The position numbers were made by a program, and so were the translations under genes. From positions 1-27,551 of the forward strand of contig CALERA010000449.1 of NCBI GenBank assembly GCA_937908275.1: a stretch of 27,551 nt of DNA. Direction: 5' to 3'. Positions 19,105 to 26,342 of this stretch are shown piece after piece. The stretch's first letter is position 1. The number at the start of each line of letters is the position of its first letter. This stretch comes from an uncultured Desulfarculaceae bacterium (GTDB lineage: Bacteria > Desulfobacterota > Desulfarculia > Desulfarculales > Desulfarculaceae). The notes below the pieces were generated by a model. It was not told where the DNA came from. It saw only the letters and a program-made list of their open reading frames with translations, and did not search any database.

Positions 19105-19578
19105 TCAGGCTGCATGCCATTCCTTGGCGCAAAGGTCGATCTTGACCGGCGCACTTGGTTGGCCCTGGATCTCGGAGAAGTCCCGCAGCAGGTCCTGGGC
19201 CGGGATGCCCTTGTGTAGGGCATAGACCAGGCGCAAGAGGCGGTCCGTGGGCTCCTGGATGGGGTGCTCGTCGTGCTCCCAGCGCGAGATTGTGGCATTG
19301 TTGACCCCCAGGACCTTGGCCAGGGCTAGGGCGGTCAGGCCCAGGTTTTTGCGCAGGAACCTTATCTCCTGGCCCGAGAGCAGGGACTTCTTGCTCAGCA
19401 GGTTGCGGGCGATTAGATCGTGCAGGGCGGGCAGGTTAGGGATGCTGACCACCAGCTCGCCGCAGGTGCATTCGAAGATCTCCACCTGGTGCAGGTAGAC
19501 GTTGTCCATGCCGGATTCGGTGTAGTGGTGATCCCCCAGCTTGGGGGTCAGTTCGGCATTGCAGCTTGGGCAACGCAT
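19105..19578 (-). CDS. MqsA-like antitoxin: zinc finger plus HTH
   Basis: This 157-residue protein starts with a YgiT/MqsA-type zinc-binding region (C3, C6, then C37 and C39 in CTCGE) and carries an XRE-like HTH at about residues 70-110 (QEIRFLRKNLGLTALALAKVLGVNNATISRWEHDE). That is the layout of MqsA-family antitoxins, which neutralise a partner toxin through the N-terminal part and repress their own operon through the HTH. AGGAG lies seven bases before the ATG and overlaps the stop of the upstream DUF4258 gene, ten bases away, so the two are translationally coupled. Order toxin then antitoxin is like mqsRA and higBA. Confidence 0.85.
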   Translation of the reverse strand: MRCPSCNAELTPKLGDHHYTESGMDNVYLHQVEIFECTCGELVVSIPNLPALHDLIARNLLSKKSLLSGQEIRFLRKNLGLTALALAKVLGVNNATISRWEHDEHPIQEPTDRLLRLVYALHKGIPAQDLLRDFSEIQGQPSAPVKIDLCAKEWHAA

Positions 19579-19588
19579 AAGATGGCTC

Positions 19589-19873
19589 CTAATACACCGT
19601 GATGCAGACCACCGCGGATTCTTCGGGCCAGAGGGCCACCTGGATGGTCAAGGACTCGCCATCCAGATCGTCACCGCAGATCGTGCATTTCCAGTTCCAG
19701 TGGTCCTGGTCCTGCCTGAGTTCGGAAAGCTCGCCCCACAGCAACGCCTGTTGCAGATCAACCTGGGATACCCCGCGCTCGCCCATCCGTTCCCGGCAAT
19801 GCCGGGTGGTCCTGATAAAGCCGCTGCCTTTGGCGATTAAGCGGATCAGCCGCTTGGCTTCATCCAGGTTCAT
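19589..19873 (-). CDS. DUF4258 family protein, putative toxin
   Basis: The 94-residue protein matches the DUF4258 pattern: TTRHCRERMGERGVSQVDLQQALLWGEL, then the WNWKCTICGDDLDGESLTIQVAL strands and a final short strand. DUF4258 genes are commonly paired with YgiT-type zinc-finger HTH genes, as here, and are regarded as RelE/MqsR-like toxins acting on RNA; activity is not proven. The ATG at 19873 has AAGGG nine bases upstream and follows a candidate operator at 19891-19921. Confidence 0.8.
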   Translation of the reverse strand: MNLDEAKRLIRLIAKGSGFIRTTRHCRERMGERGVSQVDLQQALLWGELSELRQDQDHWNWKCTICGDDLDGESLTIQVALWPEESAVVCITVY

Positions 19874-19890
19874 TTATCGGCCCTTAGGGG

Positions 19891-19921
19891 TGACACATCA
19901 AGTCGTTTTGATATGGTGTCA
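19891..19921. promoter_or_regulatory. Candidate operator of toxin-antitoxin operon
   Basis: Inverted repeat TGACAC-N19-GTGTCA with further ATCAA/TTGAT symmetry inside, 17 bases upstream of the toxin ATG. A TTGACA -35 element on the - strand (19923-19918) overlaps one arm; the -10 is poor. The position fits autoregulation by the antitoxin. The rest of 19922-20088 shows only short inverted repeats. Confidence 0.5.
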
Positions 19922-20088
19922 AAAAAGTGCGCAAGTTATTTCGCATGGCCAAGCTTGCTTCCAATGAACTTCACCCCGCGCAGCCCCCTCATTGCAACTA
20001 GCCTTGGACGTTATAACCAGGCGTTATCTCGTGTGCCAGCCCAAACCATCGCTGGTTGCCGCATGCGCCAGGCGCCGGACAGGCCTTC

Positions 20089-20901
20089 CTAGCCATCCAG
20101 CCCAAAAAGTTGAGGGGCCTTCCTGACGCCGCAATTGGCATTCAGCCAGGTGGCAAAGCCTTTCCAGGTGCTGTCCTCTATGGAACGCGCACCCTCGGGG
20201 CAGCCTTTTATGCAGGCGCAACAACGGATGCAGCGCTCAGTATCGGTGGACACGCTTTCATCAACCGAGATGGCTGCCGTGGGACACAAGCCGGCGCACA
20301 GGCCGCAGAGGGTGCACGCCTGTGCATCGGTCACTGGCGCGGCCGCCAGGGGGCGCGCGCCCGGCGCCTCATAGGGGAATTTCCCGGGGACCTCCAGGGA
20401 AGCGTGAGGGGCTGGCGGTTGCAGCGCCGCGACCTTGCGCCTGATTTGGGCTCCGAAGTCCATGGCCGTTTGGATGTCCTGCTCGTCTGGACGGCCATTG
20501 GCGATGGGGAGGTCTTGGGATGCAAAAGAGTGCTCGCCAATGAACGCGCCGCCAGCAACGGGATCAAGGCCCAGCTCGATCGCCAGGTTTTTCAGCTCTA
20601 GCAAGGCGTCCTCGAACTCCCGGTTTCCATACACAACCACGAGAACCGCCGGCGCGTTGCTTGCCCTAATCTGTCTGAAGCGCTTGACAGCCTCCACCGG
20701 CAGGCGACCGCCGTAAACCGGGGCGCCCAGGATCACCAGATCATCGGCAAGGGGCGGGATCGTTCTGTTGGCCTGCTCCGGGAGGGTCAAATTGAAGTCC
20801 GCGACCTCCTGTGCGGCCATCCCCCTGGCGATGCCCTGCAATATCTTTTGGGTAGTCCCGGTGGGCGAAAAATAGATGAGCTTTACCCGACTAGCGTCCA
20901 T
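20089..20901 (-). CDS. EFR1-type flavodoxin/ferredoxin fusion protein
   Basis: This 270-residue soluble electron carrier has an N-terminal flavodoxin fold with FMN phosphate loop SPTGTT (12-17) and ILGAPVYGGRLP (58-68). It ends with two [4Fe-4S] clusters of bacterial ferredoxin type: C196, C199, C202, C206 and C224, C227, C230, C234 (both CxxCxxCxxxCP). This arrangement is the EFR1 family, common in anaerobes; its redox partner is unknown. GGAGGA lies just before the ATG. The gene stands alone, flanked by a toxin-antitoxin pair and a pseudogene, so it looks like host-derived cargo on the island rather than a phage gene. An ATGGCC/GGCCAT inverted repeat lies in its upstream region near 20932-20950. 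Confidence 0.9.
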   Translation of the reverse strand: MDASRVKLIYFSPTGTTQKILQGIARGMAAQEVADFNLTLPEQANRTIPPLADDLVILGAPVYGGRLPVEAVKRFRQIRASNAPAVLVVVYGNREFEDALLELKNLAIELGLDPVAGGAFIGEHSFASQDLPIANGRPDEQDIQTAMDFGAQIRRKVAALQPPAPHASLEVPGKFPYEAPGARPLAAAPVTDAQACTLCGLCAGLCPTAAISVDESVSTDTERCIRCCACIKGCPEGARSIEDSTWKGFATWLNANCGVRKAPQLFGLDG

Positions 20902-21000
20902 GGTCGTTTCCTCCGCGTGCCTGCGCTGCCCATGGCCAATGCGGGGCCATTACACGGCCAATTAGTCTATCTCGGTTTTAGAAGATGAATGCCTTCCGCT

Positions 21001-21232
21001 TCACTCCGCGCAGGTCATGACAAAGGCCTTGCCCGCATCCTCGCCCTCGTGGCTGCGGCCATGGCCCCGGCGGTCATGCATCACCACCCGCTGGCCCGAG
21101 GTGACCAGGTGGTGCAGGATGCCGGGCCCACATCTCGCAACTGGCGAAGTCATGGTGCAGCAGGATCACCGTGGGGCTTTGGCGGTAGTCCTCGTAGTAG
21201 CTATTCTGGTCAAACTATTCGATGAAAGGCAT
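21001..21232 (-). pseudogene. Decayed alpha/beta hydrolase remnant
   Basis: From an ATG at 21232 the - strand reads MPFIE, then a TAG stop (21217-21215), then FDQNSYYEDYRQSPTVILLH and HDFASCEMWA, an alpha/beta-hydrolase (haloperoxidase-like) N-terminus with its oxyanion-hole region. Near 21125 the frame shifts, and another frame continues ILHHLVTSGQRVVMHD, RRGHGRS and a few more codons before a stop at 21001. The DRRGHGRS strand-turn is diagnostic. The GxSxG nucleophile, the rest of the domain and the catalytic His are gone. So there is a premature stop, a frameshift and a 3' truncation. The 358-base gap from 20902 to 21259 otherwise holds only the upstream region of the flavodoxin gene. Confidence 0.8.
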
Positions 21233-21259
21233 ATTTGTGCCAGTGTGCTAACTTTGCAA

Positions 21260-23476
21260 TTATTCGGTTTCGTTCCCCATCATCATATCGTAGTGACTAA
21301 TGTGATTCGATTTTTCAAATATTCCCTTAAAGATATCAAGGTATTTATCAACCATGGATTCATCGACAGTCATAAATACATCATCATGAGGAAAGTGTGA
21401 TCCGGCATGAATCCAGGAAATCAAAGAGCTGCAAATAAACTTATCGTTTCCTTCGAATTTATCACATAACAAATCGAATTCCTTAAAACCACCCATGATT
21501 TTGAAATAATATTCAAGTATGCGCCTCATCGTGTTTTGAATAGAATGAACCGACCGATCTCTCTTGCGAATCTCATCCCAAAGTAAATCATATGATGTTG
21601 TTATGGGATTAGTTGGACGCTTTTCAATTTTAGATGTGTCGCCGACCTTGCGAACCACCCAGAATGATTCTTTGCCTGAGGCTTGCCTGTTACGCTTTGC
21701 ATTTTGTTGAAATGTAACTTCTTTATGAAAATAAACATTGTGAGTGAGGATGAAAATTTGTTTAATAGTTCCGATACTATCTTTTGAATTTTTAATCAAA
21801 TTCTTGATCAGGCTAGACACAATATAAAGTATTTCGCTGTCCAGGCTTGACACAGGGTCGTCAAAAACAACAACTCTGTCAGCTGTTATGCTTGTGTTTG
21901 AGTTACTCCCCTTTAACAAACAATAAAAATACAAAAAAGTGACAAAAGATTTCTCTCCTTCACTGAGAGTCTCTTTGGCATCGCTTCCATCCGCCCTTAT
22001 CAACTTATAGCATGCCCCACATTCGGTCATAGCAAGCGAGAAGTTATGAAAACCAAATGAAGACAATATCCCATTTATTTCAGTAATAGTTGGTTGGATG
22101 CTTGTCGTGCTTTTTTCGAGTTCTTGAAGGGTGGCTTCCTTTTGGTTCTTCTCGGTGGTTAGAGAGCCAATTTTCTCATTTAAATTTGATATCGCATTTT
22201 TAAGTCCAGATTTTTTACTGAGGTATGCTTCAATGTCTGCCTTTAATTCAGTTTTAACTATGTATTTCCAGACTTGCGCTGTTAATGTTTCCTTTTCCTT
22301 AATGATGTTATTAGCGATTTTATTGTGCTCATCAATCTGAGCGTTAGCCTGTTTGATAACGGCGTCAATATTTGATGCTATGCCAGCCAGCGCCGCAAGG
22401 GTAACTATCCTGCTTGGCTCTTTGATTTTATTGGATAAGCTTTGGAGGTTTAATGCGCAGGTAGAATCAAAAGCAAGCTTTTCAGACTTTAACTTACCTA
22501 AATCAAGATATTTTGAATGATTTGCGATTGTATCATCTAGTTCACGCTGAACTCTATTAACCTCATTTGAGTAGCGGACTTTAATGTCATTTAGCGCGCT
22601 TGTTTCTGCCTCAAATGTCTCGTCAAAGTATTCAGCTAAGCTATTTGCAAATGTTGCTTTTGTACTTTGCTGGCAAAAAGGACAGATACCATTGTTAATA
22701 TCGAAATAGCTGCGACCTTCCCTTACCCAATCACTATTCTCCAGCTTGCTAATCATAGCGGAGATGTCAACGTCTTTTTTCCCAATTATTTTTTTTAATA
22801 ACATCAAGTCTGATTCAAATTCGCAAAGCTTGTGCATATCAATGGGCTTTACATTGCTTTCAACAATGAGAGTAGGTCCGTAAACTGTTTTTGCCTTTTC
22901 TACTAATTGTTCAAGGGTTTCGAGGTTTGCGTTATTATCCTGGAAATTTTTAAGAACATTATCTCTAAACTTACCCTTGTCGCCCATAAAACCTTTAAAT
23001 GCAGACGATAGTTCGTTGTAATGTTTTAATTTTTGTTCCCAGCATTTTTCTTTAAATTCTTCATCGTGTTGCTCGAGTTCCTCATATTTGCCTTTATTGT
23101 GATCTTTTCCGTTGAGAGTTTCTTTGTGCTTTGTAATATTACTATTGATTTGATCTATCTCTCGCTTTACGTCAGCAATCTGGTTTTCTATATCAATATT
23201 TTCCTCTCCTAATGTGAATACACCCTTGAGCTCACTTGGTTGACTAAAGTTGTTTTCGATAAAATCGCGATTGTAAACCATTGGTATCAGTTTAAGATCC
23301 GCAGTCCATTTCACTTTACAATCTGGATAATTCTCTTCGTTAGCAATAATCCTTGAGATAGTTGTTTTGCCAGATCCATTTGAACCATAAATAAAATTGA
23401 TTAGGGAAAAAGTATCATCGCATACATCGGCTTCACAAAAAGTCGCAACATTTGAAATTTTAATTGATTCAATCAT
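21260..23476 (-). CDS. RloC-like AAA ATPase, putative anticodon nuclease
   Basis: This 738-residue protein has the ABC-type ATPase plan of the AAA_13 (RloC/PrrC) family. From the ATG at 23476 (GAGGA upstream; a TTG at 23491 is less likely): Walker A GSNGSGKTT 31-39; long coiled coils about 90-460 interrupted by a zinc-hook-like CPFC at 265-268; ABC signature LSEGE 504-508; Walker B VVVFDDPVSSLD about 535-546; H-loop histidine 579 in ILTHN. The C-terminal part has R651-x3-E655 and H690/H694, resembling the Arg-Glu-His triad of PrrC/RloC tRNA anticodon nucleases. RloC-type proteins cut tRNA on DNA damage or phage infection. The gene is very AT-rich beside GC-rich neighbours. It lies 62 bases downstream of the PAS ORF on the same strand, in prophage cargo position. 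Confidence 0.8.
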   Translation of the reverse strand: MIESIKISNVATFCEADVCDDTFSLINFIYGSNGSGKTTISRIIANEENYPDCKVKWTADLKLIPMVYNRDFIENNFSQPSELKGVFTLGEENIDIENQIADVKREIDQINSNITKHKETLNGKDHNKGKYEELEQHDEEFKEKCWEQKLKHYNELSSAFKGFMGDKGKFRDNVLKNFQDNNANLETLEQLVEKAKTVYGPTLIVESNVKPIDMHKLCEFESDLMLLKKIIGKKDVDISAMISKLENSDWVREGRSYFDINNGICPFCQQSTKATFANSLAEYFDETFEAETSALNDIKVRYSNEVNRVQRELDDTIANHSKYLDLGKLKSEKLAFDSTCALNLQSLSNKIKEPSRIVTLAALAGIASNIDAVIKQANAQIDEHNKIANNIIKEKETLTAQVWKYIVKTELKADIEAYLSKKSGLKNAISNLNEKIGSLTTEKNQKEATLQELEKSTTSIQPTITEINGILSSFGFHNFSLAMTECGACYKLIRADGSDAKETLSEGEKSFVTFLYFYCLLKGSNSNTSITADRVVVFDDPVSSLDSEILYIVSSLIKNLIKNSKDSIGTIKQIFILTHNVYFHKEVTFQQNAKRNRQASGKESFWVVRKVGDTSKIEKRPTNPITTSYDLLWDEIRKRDRSVHSIQNTMRRILEYYFKIMGGFKEFDLLCDKFEGNDKFICSSLISWIHAGSHFPHDDVFMTVDESMVDKYLDIFKGIFEKSNHISHYDMMMGNETE

Positions 23477-23537
23477 TGCCCCAATCCTCAAAGATTTAAG
23501 TGCCGAAGAACAATTGCCTGCAAGTGTAGATCAAGTT

Positions 23538-23888
23538 CTATAGATTTAACGCTTCCACCACCCGCACCACCACTCTCCTCACCTCGATCCCCTCCACCAC
23601 CGCAGGCTCGCCCCGCACCTCCACCGGGATCTTGCTCCCGTTGGCGTGGAGCAGATCCAGCCGCAGCCAAGAGGGTAGGTGGGGTCGGCGCAGCGCGGCC
23701 TCCGCCCTCGGGGCGCACTCCGGCGTCACGAAGCGGATGATGCTTCGCCCGCGAAGTTTTCTTTTGTGGTGTCCCAGGAGCCTAGCGAAGCCGAGACTCT
23801 GCCAGATGATGAAGCCTTCTTGATGCAGGAACAGAGGCAAAGCGCTGTCCGGAAGCCCCAGGGACCGGCCAACCCTCACCGCATGCAT
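23538..23888 (-). CDS. PAS-domain protein, possibly the split 3' half of the repressor gene
   Basis: The 116-residue ORF reads as one PAS/PAC domain: GFIIWQSLGFARLLGH, GRSIIRFVTPE, then LDLLHANGSKIPVEVRGEPAVVEGIEVRR. No other domain is seen. The ATG at 23888 has only a G-run as ribosome-binding site. The same frame stays open upstream to about 23990 and reads plausibly (GTAEIAATASNGGKIIS), past the stop of the repressor gene, which is in another frame. Either it is a separate small sensor protein or a one-base frameshift has split an XRE-PAS fusion. In the second case the repressor would be ligand- or redox-responsive. Confidence 0.65.
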   Translation of the reverse strand: MHAVRVGRSLGLPDSALPLFLHQEGFIIWQSLGFARLLGHHKRKLRGRSIIRFVTPECAPRAEAALRRPHLPSWLRLDLLHANGSKIPVEVRGEPAVVEGIEVRRVVVRVVEALNL

Positions 23889-23923
23889 GCTGATGATTTT
23901 CCCCCCGTTGCTGGCGGTCGCTG

Positions 23924-24352
23924 CTATCTCCGCCGTGCCCGCGCCGGTCCCGCAGCCGCGTTCTGGGGCGGCGGGGGCTTGATATGTTCTTCAGGTGCTC
24001 TTGGCGCGAGCGCGTCCAGCAGGGTCATGATGGCGGCTTGCCCCTTATCGTCCAGGGCTTCCAGTCGCGGCGCTACAGACATCATCCAGGTGGCCGAAGC
24101 CGAGACGACCCTCTTGGACGCTGTAACCGAAGTTCGTTCAACGAATATTTCGCCTTCTCCGGTTCCAACCCATGCAGCAGATACACCTGTTACGTACTCA
24201 AGGGCTAGCAGGAATGGTCCGCTTGGCCTGCTTTTGTTGTGTTCCTTATCACTTATATGGCCACCAGACGTCGACATTGCCTTGGCAAGCTGGGCAATGG
24301 TCAGCCCTGCCTGCTTTCTAGCGTAACGTATTCTGTCGCCTACTGTTTTCAC
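23924..24352 (-). CDS. XRE-family phage repressor (CI-like)
   Basis: The 142-residue protein begins with a lambda/XRE-type HTH (residues about 5-60: GDRIRYARKQAGLTIAQLAKAMSTSGGHISDKEHN), followed by a short WVGTGEGEIF segment seen in phage repressors and a proline/alanine-rich tail. It would hold the prophage quiet. GTG at 24352 is the start; no clear ribosome-binding site precedes it, so the leader may be very short. It is divergent from the early operon that begins at 24435, with an 82-base shared control region. The tail (PPPPQNAAAGPARARRR) looks like out-of-frame sequence, consistent with a frameshift joining it to the PAS ORF. Confidence 0.82.
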   Translation of the reverse strand: MKTVGDRIRYARKQAGLTIAQLAKAMSTSGGHISDKEHNKSRPSGPFLLALEYVTGVSAAWVGTGEGEIFVERTSVTASKRVVSASATWMMSVAPRLEALDDKGQAAIMTLLDALAPRAPEEHIKPPPPQNAAAGPARARRR

Positions 24353-24358
24353 TTAAAT

Positions 24359-24408
24359 ATTCGTTTAATGACTTTTACGCTTGTTAAAGTTCGTTATGTG
24401 GTTATATA
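24359..24408 (+). promoter_or_regulatory. Divergent switch region: early promoter and operator-like repeats
   Basis: A + strand promoter is visible: TTGTTA at 24381-24386 and TATATA at 24403-24408, spaced 16 (or TATATT two bases later), about 25-30 bases before the first early gene. Three similar words, TCGTTTAA (24361), TTGTTAAA (24381) and TCGTTATG (24391), and an inverted pair TTTAA/TTAAA flank or overlap the -35 box. They are candidate repressor operators. The stretch is AT-rich compared with the genes on both sides. Confidence 0.6.
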
Positions 24409-24434
24409 TTCAATCCAGCTTCAAGGAGGTGTCC

Positions 24435-24608
24435 ATGGCCAAGCAGCCCAATCCCTACACGATCAAGCTCACCGAGTCCGAGCGCGCCGAGATCGAGGCC
24501 TATGCCAAGCGCCACGGCTTCCGCTTTCTGAGCGACGCCATCCGCACCAAGATGCTGGAGCTGGCGCGCCAGGCCGAGCGCGAGGCCGCATCCTCCCAGG
24601 CGGCCTAA
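24435..24608 (+). CDS. Short early phage protein, possible ribbon-helix-helix
   Basis: This 57-residue protein is the first rightward gene, the place of Cro or an early regulator. The near-perfect Shine-Dalgarno AAGGAGGT at 24423-24430 fixes the ATG at 24435. The sequence PYTIKLTESERAEIEAYAKRHGFRFLSDAIRTKMLELAR has the strand-helix-turn-helix pattern of CopG/Arc-like DNA-binding proteins (a beta strand YTIKLT, then two helices). The family assignment is inference from this pattern. A 126-base gap to the CII-like gene follows, with no clear signal. Confidence 0.7.
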   Translation: MAKQPNPYTIKLTESERAEIEAYAKRHGFRFLSDAIRTKMLELARQAEREAASSQAA

Positions 24609-24734
24609 ACCACCTATGTTTGCGACCTTACACCATCTGTATAGCTCGGGGCAATACCGGTCGCGCCGCGCCATGGTCCCAGGATGCGCCACCCCGCCGC
24701 CAGCCATAAACGGAAACCCGAGGGAGCTTTTGCC

Positions 24735-25202
24735 ATGACCATGCAGCGCCCCATGACCCTCCTGGAGCTGGTGCAGGCAGCCGTGCTTGATTCGCGCGAG
24801 GGCGTCAAGGGCATTGCCGACTATCTCGGCAAGTCGGCCAGCACCCTTTACAGCGAGATGAACCCCAACGAGGGCGAGGGCCGCACCAACCACAAGCTGG
24901 GCCTGCTGGACTGGGTCAAGCTGGTGCGCCTCACCGGGGATTTCCGCTCGTTGCAAAAGGTGGCCGAGGACCTGGGCTACGTGGCCGTGCCCCTGCCCGC
25001 CGGCGATCCCGCGCCCCTGGAGGCCCTCCAGCACCTGACCCGCATCACCAAGGAGGCTGGCGAACACGGCGCCACGGTCTGCGTCGCCTTGGAGATCGAC
25101 AACCGCATTGACCGGCAGGAGGCCCGCGCCTGCCTCAAGGAACTTGACGACCTGCTGCGCGCGGCCGTGGCCTGGCGCCAGGTCCTGCTGACTTTGGTCT
25201 AG
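24735..25202 (+). CDS. Phage regulatory CII family protein
   Basis: The 155-residue protein resembles the CII/CP76 regulatory family of P2-like temperate phages: TLLELVQAAVLDSREGVKGIADYLGKSASTLYSEMNPN, then LGLLDWVKLVRLTGDFRSLQKVAEDLGYV. The N-terminal HTH and the second helical region are clear; the C-terminal third (IDNRIDRQEARACLKELDDLL) looks helical and may serve oligomerisation. Such proteins influence the lysis-lysogeny decision. ATG 24735 with GAGGGAG upstream is preferred to 24684. A small hairpin follows the stop at 25207-25224. Confidence 0.82.
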   Translation: MTMQRPMTLLELVQAAVLDSREGVKGIADYLGKSASTLYSEMNPNEGEGRTNHKLGLLDWVKLVRLTGDFRSLQKVAEDLGYVAVPLPAGDPAPLEALQHLTRITKEAGEHGATVCVALEIDNRIDRQEARACLKELDDLLRAAVAWRQVLLTLV

Positions 25203-25206
25203 GGGC

Positions 25207-25224
25207 GCGGCCCGGCGGGGCCGC
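25207..25224 (+). other. Hairpin after CII-like gene
   Basis: GCGGCCC / GGGCCGC with loop GGCG, four bases after the stop. No T-run. It could be a weak or Rho-assisted terminator. Confidence 0.4.
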
Positions 25225-25244
25225 ATGGTGTCAAACCTCAATAG

Positions 25245-25275
25245 GGCTGGGCGAGAGGCGGACGGTCAGATGGGG
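25245..25275. repeat. 31-bp direct repeat, copy 2
   Basis: Second copy of the repeat at 18999-19029, one mismatch (C here, T there). It lies in the 210-base gap between the CII-like gene and the gene at 25413. Sequence around the two copies is otherwise unrelated. Confidence 0.85.
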
Positions 25276-25412
25276 ATTTGGCCTCTGCTCTCTCCAGCCC
25301 GGGGGAAAACCAAATGCCCGCTGAATGCCTGTCCTCCCGCTCCGTCAACCGAGCGGCGGGTGCTGATCGGCAAATTCGGGTTCTTCAGGTCGCCTAACCG
25401 GGAGGGGATTGC

Positions 25413-25820
25413 ATGGAAACGGTCACTTTGGAAGAGTTTCAGGCCCGATGCTGGGCCCAGGGCGTGCCCTGGGAGCATGTGGCCTTCAAGTGCCCCCAGT
25501 GCGGGACCGTGCAAAGCATGGCCAGCCTGATGCTGATGGGCTGCCCGATCCCGGAAGCAGAGTCGGCCCTGGGGGTCAAGTGCGAGGGCCATTACAGCGG
25601 CAGCGGACCGTTTGGGCCCATCCGAACCTTGGCCTTTGTCCCTCCGCGTGGGTGCAAGATGTCCCTGACCGATCCCGCCCCTGTCCTGCACTCCCATGCG
25701 GGGCTGAAGGTCGTCATGGGCAACTTCAGCTATCCCCTTTTTGCCCTCGCCACCCCGGGAGAAGCGCAGGTCCTCAAGGCCGCGCTGTATGCGCAAAGCT
25801 CCTCCAGCGAGGCCGCGTGA
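25413..25820 (+). CDS. VVA0879-like phage protein with zinc-ribbon cysteines
   Basis: The 135-residue protein starts METVTLEEFQARCWAQG and has FKCPQCGTVQSMASLM (C27, C30) followed by PEAESALGVKCEGHY and PRGCKMS, a pattern I associate with VVA0879-family proteins found in phages and islands. Its function is unknown; a structural zinc is likely. GGAGGGG precedes the ATG. Its TGA overlaps the next start (TGATG), the first of a chain of coupled small genes. Copy 2 of the direct repeat lies 138 bases upstream. Confidence 0.65.
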   Translation: METVTLEEFQARCWAQGVPWEHVAFKCPQCGTVQSMASLMLMGCPIPEAESALGVKCEGHYSGSGPFGPIRTLAFVPPRGCKMSLTDPAPVLHSHAGLKVVMGNFSYPLFALATPGEAQVLKAALYAQSSSSEAA

Positions 25821-26146
25821 TGGTCGCCCAGCCCCTGCCCATTCCCGGCCAGTCCTGGCCGGTCCTGCCGCCGGGCGTGAGCTACGCCAAGGGCCTGCCG
25901 GTCGCGGTTTGGCCGACCATGCCTGGCGAGTCTGAACCTGCCGGGGCCGAACCTTTGGCCCCACTGCCCGCGCCCATTGGCCTGGGCCGTTACCTGGTCC
26001 TGGGCCTGCGCCAGACCGCCCGGGGTCTGGCCCGGGCCTGGCAATCGTTTTCGCCGGCGGCCTCGGCTCCCGCGCCCTCCCCCCCAGGCGTGGGGGCCGG
26101 GGCCGCCACTCCCGAATCCGCTTCCCAGGGAGAGCCCCATGCCTGA
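25820..26146 (+). CDS. Hypothetical proline-rich protein
   Basis: This 108-residue protein is not recognised. It starts at an ATG sharing its A with the TGA of the preceding gene, so translation is coupled. It is rich in Pro, Ala and Gly (LPAPIGLGRYLVLGL, then PAASAPAPSPPGVGAG), with a possible short amphipathic centre (RQTARGLARAWQSF). There is no signal peptide and no cysteine. It may be real because of the tight start-stop overlaps on both sides, but low complexity in GC-rich DNA limits confidence. Confidence 0.5.
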   Translation: MVAQPLPIPGQSWPVLPPGVSYAKGLPVAVWPTMPGESEPAGAEPLAPLPAPIGLGRYLVLGLRQTARGLARAWQSFSPAASAPAPSPPGVGAGAATPESASQGEPHA

Positions 26147-26342
26147 GCCCCTGACCATCCGGGCCTTGCCGTCGATCACGCGGCAGGCTTCACTGCCTGA
26201 TCCCTGCCTGGCCGATCCCCTGCGGCCCGAGACCTGGCGGCCCCTGCTGGCGGCCCAGGACCAGGGCCGAGCCCCGGGCGCGTTGAAACGCTCCTCCACC
26301 ACCAGGCCCCTGGCCCCGCTGGCTCAGGTAGGCCATGCCTAG
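26139..26342 (+). CDS. Small hypothetical protein (67 aa)
   Basis: It starts MPEPLTIRALPSITRQASLP and overlaps the previous gene by eight bases and the next one also by eight. AGGGAGAG lies just upstream of the ATG. No domain is recognised. Support comes from the consistent overlap pattern of this cluster. Confidence 0.45.
   Translation: MPEPLTIRALPSITRQASLPDPCLADPLRPETWRPLLAAQDQGRAPGALKRSSTTRPLAPLAQVGHA

Noticed and set aside
20002..20076. Short inverted repeats (ATAAC/GTTAT, AACCA/TGGTT) downstream of the flavodoxin gene
   Set aside because: Stems of five bases without a T-run are too weak to call a terminator.
24402..25241. - strand open frame opposite the CII-like gene
   Set aside because: Low-complexity antisense frame; the + strand has a recognised regulator with a ribosome-binding site.
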